Part shown: positions 54,258-63,940 of the stretch, piece by piece
Numbering within the stretch: the first letter of the stretch is position 1
Layout: every line of letters begins with the position of its first letter
NCBI GenBank assembly: GCA_922989275.2
Contig: OV277866.1
Coordinates: 54,737,246-54,801,245 of the forward strand
Source of the DNA: Gari tellinella
Taxonomy: Eukaryota > Mollusca > Bivalvia > Cardiida > Psammobiidae
DNA length: 64,000 bases
Reading direction: 5' to 3'
Translations under genes and position numbers: made by a program
Notes under the pieces: model-generated
Seen by the model: only the letters and a program-made list of their open reading frames with translations
Told to the model about the DNA's origin: nothing
Database searches by the model: none

Positions 54258-54698
54258 ATGCAGAGGAGAAGACGTTATTCTTTTCCCAAGATACGCGTTG
54301 ATACTAAAACTATTATTTCAAGGCTCTAAACTTGTTTCCACTCAGATTAAAACTAATACAGTGGAGAATGTGTTATTCTTTCCCAATAAACGCGTTTAAG
54401 CTAAAAACTATTATTTGCAGTGCAAACAGTTTGGAGCCAGATCAGACGCCGGGTAACCCGGCGTCTGATCAGGCTCCAAACTGTTTGCCACCAAGATAAA
54501 GATGAGTTATCAGAATTGTCCAAAAGTTGTACTTTTCTACGTTTTAGTGTTTTGCGTTTGCGTGCGTTTGCGTACGTTTGCGTTTAAACGGGAAAGAATA
54601 ACAGATTCTCCACTGTAACTCATCCATTTTATTGAAATGCGTTTGCGTTGCAAAGGCGTTTGCGTTTAATCACGAATGAATAATGTCTTCTCCATGGA
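54258..54698 (-). mobile_element. Family A element, old, hosting a younger A
   Basis: Left piece 54258-54356 (GAGGAGAAGACGTTATTC, AGATACGCGTTGATAC, collapsed palindrome CAAGGCTCTAAACTTG), right piece 54618-54698 (GAAATGCGTTTGCGTTGC, AATGTCTTCTCCATGG). They join at TA. Confidence 0.8.
54357..54617 (-). mobile_element. Family A element nested in an older A
   Basis: Full copy with an extra GCGTTTGCGTGC step in the right subterminal block, so it has one more GCGTTT word than usual. Loop GGGTAACCC. Confidence 0.9.
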
Positions 54699-54731
54699 AT
54701 CAAAGTTCATTAAACTATTTCTGTATACATG

Positions 54732-55096
54732 TACAGTGCTCCCTCCCGACAACGACCTTCCAAAACAATCCCCTCCTTACAACAACGCTTGGCGCTGTTC
54801 CCAAAACAAGAAAATTATGACTAACGCTTCTACTACAGCAATATCGACTGCTTATAATTGTCTGCTGTTTTTTCTCAAAGTTACATATGAATGGACATTA
54901 AGACAGAATAAGTATAATGTCGAGGGAGAAACAGCTTGAATCTAGATCAGACGCGTAACGCGGCGTCTGATCTGGTTTCAAGATGTTTGCTACTATAAGC
55001 CAATTAATAGTTGTCCCTCCCTAAAACAACTCCTTCCGAACAACACACGCAACCTCTGTTTCCCACGGGGTTTTACTGTAGGGTCGGAGTACTGTA
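54732..55096. mobile_element. Family D element, complete reference copy
   Basis: 365 bp. TACAGTGCTCCCTCCCGAC opens and GGGTCGGAGTACTGTA closes it. TACATG precedes the left TA and CATGTA follows the right TA. Palindrome has D-type arms (CTTGAATCTAGATCAG / CTGATCTGGTTTCAAG) and a shortened tip GCGTAACGCGGC. The inner words CAACAACG and AACAACACACGC flank it. No coding capacity. Confidence 0.85.
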
Positions 55097-55117
55097 CATG
55101 TATAGGTTTAAGGACGC

Positions 55118-55285
55118 TTTCAGTGGGGAAAACGCTAATCTTTCACATTTTGACGCAGCTAAACCCAATCAAATTGCAATTAAATGTAGAAAATGACCGC
55201 TTTAATCGGTTTGACAAAGGTTTGGAGCCTAATCAGACGCCGGGATGTTTTGATCTGGTTTCAAACTGTCTGCATTACCATGTAT
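55118..55285 (+). mobile_element. Family A element, truncated
   Basis: TTTCAGTGGGGAAAACGCTA, an AATTAAATGTAGAAAATGAC block, palindrome GGAGCCTAATCAGACGCCGG then TGATCTGGTTTCAAAC. The right end is lost. Confidence 0.65.
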
Positions 55286-55598
55286 AAGGATTCAGCCGGC
55301 TTGATTCCAGAGGTCCCTCCGCCTATGGTTGGCATCGAGCAGAGAGGATCGTGGCAAGAGGTTTGGTAGGGTTCGCGCTAATGAACACATGGTTGGCTCA
55401 CTGACAAACTACTATCTGCACAAAATGGCCTTCTTCAGTTGTTTTTTAAACTAAGAACTTAGGAATTGAATGATTAGATATTGATACTGTTGTGAAGCAG
55501 TGTGGCTTCTGATCAGGCGTCACCTTAAATGTAATTAATGTCTAATCGTGGTCAAGTCTGTTTGTAAAAGCAAATCTGGTCAATCTTGGCAGTGAATT
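55286..55598. other. No recognisable feature
   Basis: GGTTGGCATCGAGCAGAGAG and GGGTTCGCGC near 55331-55372 superficially recall tRNA boxes but do not fold as a tRNA by eye. Otherwise unassigned. Confidence 0.3.
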
Positions 55599-55862
55599 GG
55601 GATAACCCATTACTCCATCAATACGCCTTTGTACACTTGTGATTTATTTCCCTACTGAAGAAAATAGTTCTACTTATACAGTCATAAAATAGTTTGTGCT
55701 CGATGAAATCATTATCATCCTTCGCCTTCCAAAGGTAAGCCTCACTAAATCATTCAATTCTAGCCTTTATTGTATGACGCATTCTGCCTTACTTTCAACC
55801 TGCGTTAAGTGGTCAAAGTATTTCAGAACTAGAAACAGGTTATTGAGTACAAACAGAGTTAA
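55599..55862. mobile_element. Family C element, decayed
   Basis: ATAACCCATTACTCCATCAA to TTGAGTACAAACAGAGTTAA. The right palindrome arm GACGCATTCTGCCTTACTTT remains, the left does not. Reverse orientation, as in the 26292 copy. Confidence 0.55.
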
Positions 55863-56118
55863 AACAACATTAGTTGAATGTCTAAATGATGTTGGCTTAC
55901 ATTCAGCCCACACAAACAATATGAATAATTCATCAAGTATGCAGATTAGTCCTCGCTGACTGGTCATGCGACGTATCACATGTACATCTTGAAGAGAGTA
56001 AATCTGGTGTAATTTAACTCTTCACTTGTCATTATTCTGTTTGCTTAAAAATTAAATCTGCAAAATGTGTAATGTTTAATTTTCATGTTTTCATTTCAAC
56101 AAAGTTATTGACTGTTTT

Positions 56119-56184
56119 CAAACAATTTAGTTCCAGATCAGACGCCGAGTTCCTCGGCGTCTGATCTGGAGCTAAACTGTTTGA
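56119..56184. repeat. Shared palindrome, solo, mirrored arm change
   Basis: Arms read TTTAGTTCCAGATCAG and CTGATCTGGAGCTAAAC, so the usual TTTGG/CCAAA pair has become TTTAG/CTAAA in both arms. Tip is CCGAGTTCCTCGG. No TIRs are recognised. Confidence 0.8.
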
Positions 56185-56377
56185 AAATTCAAGACTAGTT
56201 TAAATCGGCAGAATATAGGTTAAGCTATGATTGAAGTGTTTTTAGGATGCGAAAAATACTTACCCCGAATTTAGCACAGAAGACACATATGTCTAGATCC
56301 CAGATAAATAGGATTAGACTTAAAGCAACATTACCAACAGTTCCTATCTTATGTTTTAACTGAAATCTGTGTTTGTT

Positions 56378-56712
56378 TACAGTGGAGAAGGCCTTATATT
56401 TTCCCAATAAATGCAATATGTCAGGGGTTGATCAGATACAGTACATGTACACGGTCATTCGGCGTCTAAACAACTCCAAACTTAAAAATGTAGCCACAAA
56501 GATGAAACATAATTGGTCAGAATTTCAAAAAAGATACTACTTTTACATGTTACAGCATTGCGTTTTGTTTTCCTATGGTACATGCTCTTGACTGTATAAT
56601 TTAGAACTATTTTCTTCAGTGGAGGAATAAATTCAATGCGCTAAAAGACGCTGATGTTGAGGCAAGGGTTAAACGACGAGGAATAGCGTCTTCTCGACCG
56701 CATTCTTGGAAC
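56378..56712 (-). mobile_element. Family A element, decayed, with C-like insertion
   Basis: TACAGTGGAGAAGGCC at the left, a scrambled palindrome (GTTGATCAGATACAG ... CATTCGGCGTC). A family C tail (GAACTATTTTCTTCAGTGG to AAGGGTTAA, about 56600-56671) precedes GAATAGCGTCTTCTCGACC, which looks like the A right end. Confidence 0.5.
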
Positions 56713-56720
56713 ATCCATTA

Positions 56721-56970
56721 TACAGTGGAGAATCTGTTATTCTTTCCCAATAAACGCGTTTACGCTAAAACTATTATTTGCAGTGCAAACAGTTTGGAGC
56801 CAGATCAGACGCCGGGTAACCCGGCGTCTGATCAGGCTCCAAACTGTTTGCCACCAAGATCAACAAGTATTATCAGAATTGTCTAAAAGTTGTTCTTTTC
56901 TACGTTTTAGTGCTTTGCGTTTGCGTACGTTTGCGTTTAAACGGGAAAGAATAACAGATTCTCCACTGTA
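56721..56970 (-). mobile_element. Family A element, full length
   Basis: Intact copy with perfect 28-bp TIRs (CTGTT variant on both sides) and loop GGGTAACCC. The right TA is followed by CATGTAAG. Confidence 0.92.
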
Positions 56971-57403
56971 CATGTAAGAAAAAAATGTGAAAATAGCGAT
57001 TTATCCTAAATAATACACGAAGAACTGACGTGTAAATGGGATCGATCGCTTGATTAATGTATATACACATGTACTTGTTAATAATTTGGAAATAAGTAAA
57101 GTAAGTTGACCTTCCTGGAAAAAATATACATGTATTACGATTTAATTCACACTATGCGATACGTTATCTATTTCTGGTTTAAACGAAATGGAACGTAAAC
57201 CTAGTTGTGTGTACTCTTTGACGAGAAATCACATAAAGGAATTTTGCAACAAATTCAATGTATGAATTTTAGAAATTGGTATCCTCTTACATGTATAATC
57301 TAGAAATATAGAAAGACAAGGATCCAAGTGTGTTAATCATTTCAATGCTACATGTACATGTAAGTTACCCCATGTGTGCCCAAGATCCTACATGGGACAT
57401 ATT
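56971..57403. other. No recognisable feature
   Basis: AT-rich, several ACATGTA words, no gene seen. Confidence 0.4.
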
Positions 57404-57469
57404 CAAACAATGTAGAATATGATCGGACGCCGCATCATGTAGCGTCTGATCAGAAACTACACTGTTTGC
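57404..57469. repeat. Shared palindrome, solo, GTAG/CTAC arms
   Basis: CAAACAATGTAGAATATGAT and AACTACACTGTTTG: the usual TTTGG/CCAAA has become TGTAG/CTACA in both arms, and the tip is CGCATCATGTAGCG. Confidence 0.7.
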
Positions 57470-57646
57470 TGATAGGAATTTCAATATAAAACAAAATGAA
57501 AATGAAAATGCTGATAAGGCATCCCTTTGATAAAAAATGGACAAATCAAATAAATAAACATGGAAGAATCCACTGGGTATAAATGGGTTAAACTAGAGGG
57601 CCAATGCTTTTTATGCTTTCACAATAAGCGTGTAATGCGAAACAAT

Positions 57647-57896
57647 TACAGTGAAGAAAACGTTATTCTTTCCCAATAAACGCGTTTACGCTAAAACTAT
57701 TATTTTCACTGCAAACAGTTTGGAGCCAGATCAGACGCCGGGTAACCCGGCGTCTGATCAGGCTCCAAACTGTTTGCCACCAAGATAAAGATGAGTTATC
57801 AGAATTGTCCAAAAGTTGTACTTTTCTACGTTTTAGTGTTTTGCGTTTGCTTACGTTTGCGTTTAAACGGGAAAGAATAACAGATTCTCCACTGTA
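57647..57896 (-). mobile_element. Family A element, full length
   Basis: Left end TACAGTGAAGAAAACG (ACGTT variant, one change), right AACAGATTCTCCACTGTA (CTGTT variant). Loop GGGTAACCC. Confidence 0.9.
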
Positions 57897-58145
57897 CATT
57901 TGTATATCCATTGCAAACGGTAGGATCAAAACAAGAAGCCAAGTAAGTTTACTGATTAGGATCAACTCTGTTTGAACTCGAGGTAAGACAGCGATTGGGT
58001 AAACTAATTATGTGCATGTATACATGTACTGTGTTCACAAAACTCGACATTAACTTTAAAGTACATGTAAGTAATACATGTAAATGTTGCAGAGAGTGCT
58101 GTTGGAAATCGCAGTCGTCTCGTAAGAAAACCAGTCTGTTCCAAT

Positions 58146-58395
58146 TACAGTGGAAAATATGTTATTCTTTCCCGTTTAAACGCAAACGTACGCAAACACA
58201 TTGCACTAAAACATGGAAAAGGACAACTTTTCGACAATTTTGACTATTCATGTTGATCTGAGTGGCAAACAGTTTGGAACCTGATCAGACGCCGGGTTAC
58301 CCGACGTCTGATCTGGCTCCAAACCGTTTGAAATGGAAAAAATAGTTTTAGCGTAAACGCGTTTATTGGGAAATAATAACGTTTTCTCCACTGTA
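58146..58395 (+). mobile_element. Family A element, full length
   Basis: Left TACAGTGGAAAATATG, right ACGTTTTCTCCACTGTA. Tip GGGTTACCCGACG has one unpaired change. Outer right arm CCAAACCGTTTG. Confidence 0.88.
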
Positions 58396-58573
58396 ATGAG
58401 TGTCTTTAAAGTGAAGAAGACTCGGTTATATGACTTATTTGAAATAAACAAAATACAATACTATGAATGTGTTTCATACCGTTTATGTTTAATGAAACAT
58501 TGCGTGTAGATCCATAAACGAGACAGATAAAAATAGCCATGCAGTTTCATCGACGACAATTTCCCAGGTTTTA

Positions 58574-58726
58574 GCATTATTCTTGTCCGTTTAAAGGTAA
58601 ACAAAACGCAAATGCATTGCAGTAAAATGTAGAAAAACACAACTTTTTGACAATTCTGAATATTCATGTTAATTTGAGTGGCAAACAGTTTGGAATATTG
58701 GGAAAGAATTACGTGTTATCCACTGA
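58574..58726 (+). mobile_element. Family A element, internal deletion
   Basis: GTCCGTTTAAAGGTAAACA and TTGAGTGGCAAACAGTTTGG run directly into AATATTGGGAAAGAATTACG. The deletion removes the palindrome from its first arm to the right subterminal block. Confidence 0.75.
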
Positions 58727-59499
58727 AATTACTAACATCAACTGTTTAAAATCAAAACAAAGAACGTATGTTAATTAACGAGTGAGTGTGCATATATTTG
58801 TTTTTTAAAATACAAGGTGAATCAAATAAAACTTATGGTAAAACTCTTCCGTTTCTGCCATGTATACATGTACATAAAGAAGACTAATTGATGCTATTTA
58901 AAAAGGTGTAAATGAAAGCAATGTGAAAGTAAATTATGCTTTACATATATCTTGCTTTATGTAGATATCTGCAGTAAACACAACCTATAGTTAACTTCCA
59001 ATAATGGTATTAATAGAGAGATTTTACTGTAAACCCTTTCAGTGCAAATAGTTCGTATGTTGGTATTTAGAGCGAAACTGTGTTGTATTATCTTTAATAT
59101 ATATAAGTGTTACAGGAATTCAACCATAAGTATTGTACGCTGGGCAGTGTGGATCTTCAACCTCCCTGTATTTGCTGCAAATTATCAGTTCTCCGTCCTT
59201 CAAGGTCCATGCAATATCATCCGATTGTCGATTAGCTGGGATAACTGGGTCTACATTATTTGCAACACTTATATGAAAATGTATCCCGCTTTTACCTGTA
59301 ATGTGTTTAAGGTTTAAGACAACGTATCATGTTGCTTAAAATAGAATTAATATACTTATCCTCAATAAAAATAGACAAGTACGTGTTTACCTTTAACTAT
59401 TATATACAACTGTACTTATGGAATAAAACCGGAAGGTCACATGTGTCGCTTTTAACGCTTACTGTAGAGGTTAAATCAAAATGACAGATAAGTTATGAG
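58727..59499. other. No recognisable feature
   Basis: AT-rich. A faint family C arm (GTGAAAGTAAATTATGCTTT near 58922). The 91-codon frame at 59042-59317 has no family resemblance that I can see. Confidence 0.35.
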
Positions 59500-59697
59500 T
59501 ACAGTCGAACTTCGATATCTCGAACTCGCTTAACTCGAAATATCCGATAGTTCGACACATGAATTTGCCTTATTTCAAGTTCGGAAAAGGTGAAAATACC
59601 CGTGTTTCAAAGTTAAAACGTGGCTAAGCCGCGTTTTAACTTTGAAATACGGGTATGTTCGACTTAACCGAGTTCCAGATATCGAAGTTCGACTGTA
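59500..59697. mobile_element. Family F element with its own palindrome
   Basis: 198 bp. TACAGTCGAACTTCGATATC at the left mirrors GATATCGAAGTTCGACTGTA at the right. The centre holds a second palindrome, TACCCGTGTTTCAAAGTTAA with mirror, around CGTGGCTAAGCCGCG. TA at both ends. This widely found style of short element is Tc1/mariner-like by its TA and TACAGT ends. Confidence 0.85.
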
Positions 59698-59769
59698 CTT
59701 TGTATATAGAGTATGGAATGCATAATTTGTTTCAAATAAACTGTTAAAGGCAATACTATCACCACTATT

Positions 59770-59967
59770 TCAACCCCATTCACTATCTTGCCCCGAGTAC
59801 AATGGTAACATAAATTTGAAATCAGCGTAACACGGCGTCTGAACAGAATCAAAACTGAATGCCACTAAATTTATTATATTTCTTTAGTCAAAATACCCAA
59901 GATTTAAATTTGACCAACCGACACTTGTTTAAATATCATGACGTCATAGCAGTGAAGTGGTTATTAA
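59770..59967. mobile_element. Family B element
   Basis: CAACCCCATTCACTATCTTG at the left, left palindrome arm largely lost, right arm AACACGGCGTCTGAACAG, then AGCAGTGAAGTGGTTATTAA. Confidence 0.58.
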
Positions 59968-60166
59968 AAGGGGTATATATTTTTGCGTTTGGGCTAAAAC
60001 TAACTTTGAAACGTGTCTTGCAGACAACAATACTGAACCAGAATAAAGCGGTGAATGGGTGAAACTCTCCAGAATAATTTGATCATGAAAGGATTAAAAC
60101 AGTTTCTAGCCAGATTAGGCACCAAGTACTTGGGACTGGCCAGGCTCTAAATTGTTTGCTATTTAA

Positions 60167-60337
60167 GAAATAATAAATTTATACCAGTGTTCTATCGTGC
60201 AATCGAACACTGGTAGGAGTTGAGAGGCGTAGTAATTTAATTACGAGGCCTTTAGGCCGAGTGATTTAATTACAAGCATCTCAACGACTATCCGTGTTCG
60301 ATTGTTAGATAGAACACTGGTATTAATTTATTATTTC
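60167..60337. repeat. Foldback FB4
   Basis: Arms of about 80 bp starting GAAATAATAAATTTATACCA. ACCAGTGTTCTATC pairs with GATAGAACACTGGT. The centre AGGCCTTTAGGCC closes it. An internal copy of the CGAACACTGGT word near 60204 gives an extra alternative pairing. Confidence 0.85.
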
Positions 60338-60539
60338 GATTCTAACACATAATTTAACCTTAATTGGTACCGAAGTAACGGCGCTACATTTCTTGGCGTA
60401 CGCATTTTCGAAGCCATATGACGTCACGTTAGAACGTTTAGCGCGTGAGTGTTCTACTGAAAATTCGAACACCGAGACGGTCCTTCTTCGCTTACATGTA
60501 TATAGGGGTGTGGGCGAGGTGTGTTAGAATCGGAATTTG

Positions 60540-60625
60540 ACAACTCGGCAACATTTTGTCATTTTCTACATTTGCATTTACTTTGCGTTTCGTTTGGACT
60601 TAACGGGAAAAGAAGCCGTCTTCAC
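60540..60625 (-). mobile_element. Family A right-end fragment
   Basis: ACATTTTGTCATTTTCTACA, CTTTGCGTTTCGTTTGGAC and GAAGCCGTCTTCACC match the right side of minus-oriented copies. Confidence 0.5.
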
Positions 60626-60721
60626 CGACTTTTATATATGAAGACTTAAATAATTTAAAAGTGGGCAACAAACTATGGCGTTTGTTTAAACCATTGGGTC
60701 CTAGTGACGAATATACTCTCT

Positions 60722-61214
60722 TTACATTGGAGAAGACGTCATTCTTTCCCTGTCAAACGCAATCGAAACACGAACGCATTGCAATAAAAAGTAGATAAAC
60801 AACTTTTAAAAGAATAATATGTTCTAATGTTGTTGACAAACATACAGTGGATAATCTGTTATTCTTTCCCGTTTAAACGCAAACGTACGCAAACGCAAAG
60901 CGCTAAAACGTAGAAAAGAACAACTTTTGGACAATTCTGTTATTTCATGTTTATCATGGTGGCAAACAGTTGGGAGCCTGCTCAGACGCCGGGTTCACCG
61001 GCGTCTGATCTGGCTCCAAACTGTTTGCACTGGGAATAATAGTTTTAGCGTAAACGCGTTTATTGGGAAAGAATAACACATTCTCCACTGTATCGGAGTC
61101 TGATCACACGTTGTGTTACCTGGCGTGTTTCTGGCCCTAAACTGTTTGCAATGGAAATAATAGTTATAGCGTAAACGCGGGTGTTTTGGAAAGAATAACT
61201 TCTATTCCTCTGTA
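60722..61214 (+). mobile_element. Family A element, old, hosting a younger A
   Basis: Left piece 60722-60842 (TTACATTGGAGAAGACGTC, AACGCATTGCAATAAAAAG), right piece 61093-61214 (TCGGAGTCTGATCACACG, GCGTAAACGCGGGTG, CTTCTATTCCTCTGTA). They meet at ACAAACA-TA-TCGGAG. Confidence 0.8.
60843..61092 (+). mobile_element. Family A element nested in an older A
   Basis: Full-length copy, loop GGGTTCACCGG, left arm with CAGTTGGGAGCCTGCTCAG. Left end TACAGTGGATAATCTG. Confidence 0.9.
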
Positions 61215-61790
61215 CAAAATGTGTACTCGTGCAGATTAGGGAGCTAGGGACCCACTTGCATGTATCGGGATCAGTTTCGTTTGTAAATTGCAATATATTG
61301 ACGAATATTTACATTCGCCCCGCACTGTTCTTATATAACACTATTCTAAAAAGAGACTTGCATATTTCAATGAATGGTCATTTAAAATCCAGTTCTATAG
61401 CCGGTTGGTTTAGGGGCGGAGCTATACTGATCACTTTCAAATAGGTCTATACAGAAGTTCATATGGTAGGCGTGGTTTTAACGCGGAATAATCACGTATG
61501 ACGTGTGAGTAAATCGGTTTTAAAACACGCGACCTAAATTTAAGATGCTTATAATACAAATATGTCGTAACTTCGTGTGCTTTTAAATGTCTCAAAAGGG
61601 GTTTTAAACATATCAAGAAAGTTTAACGGTTAAAAGTCTAAATTTATCCAGTAATTATAATATGTGATTGGGACTACTTTCAGTCCATATATAGAGATCG
61701 TTACTACGATTAGCAACGCATAGCAACGGGCAAAGTGTCTATTAGTACGGGTATGTACATTTCTCAGTTCACAATGGAATATAAATATAA
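61215..61790. other. No recognisable feature
   Basis: Slightly less AT-rich. GCAACGCATAGCAACGGGC near 61711 is a direct GCAACG repeat. No gene is recognised. Confidence 0.35.
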
Positions 61791-61791
61791 A

Positions 61792-61949
61792 AAATAAATT
61801 GCGTACTTCCGTTTTTCATGAGCTGAAGGAACTTCAGTGCTTTTACTAGCAAAGTTAAGCGAGAAGCCATTTGGGCTTCACGCACTTTGCTAGTAAAAGC
61901 ATTGTAGTTCCATCAGCTCATGAATACCGGAAGTACGCAATTCATTTCT
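61792..61949. repeat. Foldback FB5
   Basis: Arms of about 72 bp: ATTGCGTACTTCCG, TTTCATGAGCTGA and CTTTTACTAGCAAAGT pair with their mirrors, closed by GAAGCCATTTGGGCTTC. Confidence 0.85.
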
Positions 61950-62338
61950 TAAACAACCCTTAATAGTATTAAATAGGCTAGACTAACTCGAATTAATACA
62001 TGTACCGTGCACCTTTCCGTGACAACCAAAATTGAGTCACAATATGACAAACAAATGACAATATTATATTGCGAAATGACAAACAGTGAAGACCCTGAAC
62101 AGAAGGCTTCTGCATGAGCTCTCTAACCAGGGTATACACTAGTTGCATAGGACAACTGTACATGTACATGTACACTGTTTGTTAATGATGAGTATACTCG
62201 TCTCTCGGGTTGAATGTGTTAAGCTGTCACATGCTACTGTACGACCGACACATGAGGGTTTTACTGTATGCCTTTATCAGGGTACAAACTTTGTATTGAT
62301 GTTTCGATCGATTAACCCGTATTTAACTTAGCCCTATC
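61950..62338. other. No recognisable feature
   Basis: Contains the alternating ACATGTACATGTACA tract near 62158. No gene or element is assigned. Confidence 0.4.
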
Positions 62339-62603
62339 TACAGTGGAGAAAACGTTATTCTTTCCCAATAAACGCGTTTACGCTAACACTATTATTTGCA
62401 GTGCAAACAGTTTGGAGCCAGATCAGACGCCGGGTAACCCGGCGTCTGACCAGGCTCCAATCTGTTTGCTACCAAGATAAACATGAAATATCAGAATTAT
62501 TCTTTTAAATTTAGACTTTTAATTGTTCTTTTCTACGTTTTAGTGCTTTGCGTATGCGTACGTTTGCGTTTAAACGGGAAAGAATAACAGATTTTCCACT
62601 GTA
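62339..62603 (-). mobile_element. Family A element
   Basis: 265 bp, longer than most through an insertion near 62497 (ATTCTTTTAAATTTAGAC). Left ACGTT variant, right AACAGATTTTCCACTGTA. Confidence 0.9.
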
Positions 62604-62619
62604 CGTCATAGACGAGTAC

Positions 62620-62838
62620 ATTCAACTTTGCAAACAGGTTGGATCCTGATCAGACACCGTTTAAAACAGTGCCTGATCAGGAGCCAAACTGTATGACAAT
62701 AATTCAAAGATTTATTCAGTCATTTTGCATAAAATATAACTTGAAAACAATACATACGATTCACAGTATTGCATAATACGATATGATGATGATAAAAGGG
62801 TTGAAGCAAACAGACAATTTTGGCGATCAAAGGGTTAA
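62620..62838. mobile_element. Family B element
   Basis: CAACTTTGCAAACAGGTTGG, palindrome with tip ACACCGTTTAAAACAGTG, where both arms changed relative to CGCG, then AAACAGACAATTTTGGCG and AAAGGGTTAA. Confidence 0.7.
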
Positions 62839-62893
62839 AGTTTTGACCTATATTCAAATAGCCGTTTGCTTTCCTATTTTATTTTCTACTATG

Positions 62894-63140
62894 TACAGTG
62901 GAAAAGACGTTTTTTTCCAATAAACGCGTTTATGTTAAAACTACTGTTTCCATTGCAAACAGTTTGGAGCCAAATCAGACACCGGGTAACCCGGCGTCTG
63001 ACCAGGCTCCAAACTGTTTGCCACTAAAACTAACCTGAATAGCTAGAATTGTACAAAAGTCGTCATTTTCTTCATTTTATTGCAATGCATTTGCGTTTCT
63101 TGCGTTTGAACGAAAAAGAATAACGTTTTTCTCCATTGTA
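62894..63140 (-). mobile_element. Family A element
   Basis: TACAGTGGAAAAGACG to TTTTTCTCCATTGTA, followed by CAATGTACATG. Right block has the older TTGCGTTTCTTGCGTTTG form. Loop GGGTAACCC. Confidence 0.87.
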
Positions 63141-63190
63141 CAATGTACATGTACATGCATACTTGCAGAGGGACGTTGCGAATGGCATGA

Positions 63191-63432
63191 TACAGTGGAG
63201 AATCTGTTATTCTTTCTCGGTTAAACGCAAACGTACGCAAACGCATAGCACTAAAACGTGGAAAAGAACAACTTTTGGACAATTCTGATAATTATTGTTT
63301 ATCTTGGTCGCAAACAGTTTGGAGCCTGATCAGACGCCGGGTTACCCGGCGTCTGATCTGGCTCCAAACTGTTTGCACTGTAAATAATAGTTTTAGCGTA
63401 AACTGGGAAAGAATAACAGATTCTCCACTGTA
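63191..63432 (+). mobile_element. Family A element
   Basis: 242 bp. The right subterminal block lacks CGCGTTTATT, reading GCGTAAACTGGGAAAG. Everything else is typical. Confidence 0.9.
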
Positions 63433-63462
63433 TGAGAGTGTTCTATTCTATACTGCCAATTA

Positions 63463-63527
63463 CAAATAGTTTGGATCCAGATCAGACGACGAGTTACTCG
63501 GCGTCTGATCGAGATCCAAACTATTTG
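63463..63527. repeat. Shared palindrome, solo, mirrored ATAG/CTAT
   Basis: CAAATAGTTTGGATCC and GGATCCAAACTATTTG (one intervening base differs: GAGATCC). Tip GACGAGTTACTCGGCG. It sits 30 bp after a family A copy without TIRs of its own. Confidence 0.8.
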
Positions 63528-63534
63528 AAACTCA

Positions 63535-63725
63535 TACAGAGGAGAACATCATTCTCTTAAAATCAGCGCGTATGTTACCAAACGTCTTATCTGGTTTCCG
63601 AGGCAAACTGTTTGCGATCAAGACTAAAATTAAACGGCAATATTTTCAATGAATTGTCATGTTCTACATTTAGTGCTTTGAGTTTTAGTTTTATTTGAAC
63701 GGGACAGAAGAGAGTCTTCTCTACT
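63535..63725 (-). mobile_element. Family A element, decayed
   Basis: TACAGAGGAGAACATCATTC at the left, palindrome reduced to ACGTCTTATCTGGTTTCC, right side GAGTCTTCTCTACTA. Confidence 0.6.
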
Positions 63726-63829
63726 ATCAAAATACAGACTGTTACAAGTAGTAAATGCCAGTACACACCATTTGCCTACTGACTATTAATAAATTAAACC
63801 CCACCCACTTTTAACATCTATCATATGAA

Positions 63830-63940
63830 TTTTTAGAAATCGATCCTAATTTAAATCTCAAATTTCAAATCTCAAATTTCAAATTTGAAAATTGAAAATT
63901 TCTATCTTCAAATTTCAAATTTCAAACTTGAAAATTCTTA
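63830..63940. repeat. AT-rich CAAATTT repeat
   Basis: About 110 bp of degenerate CAAATTT/CTCAAATTT words, some inverted (AATTTGAAAATTG), so it can pair with itself. Confidence 0.75.

Noticed and set aside
55325..55375. tRNA gene
   Set aside because: Box-like words are present but no cloverleaf or acceptor stem can be drawn.
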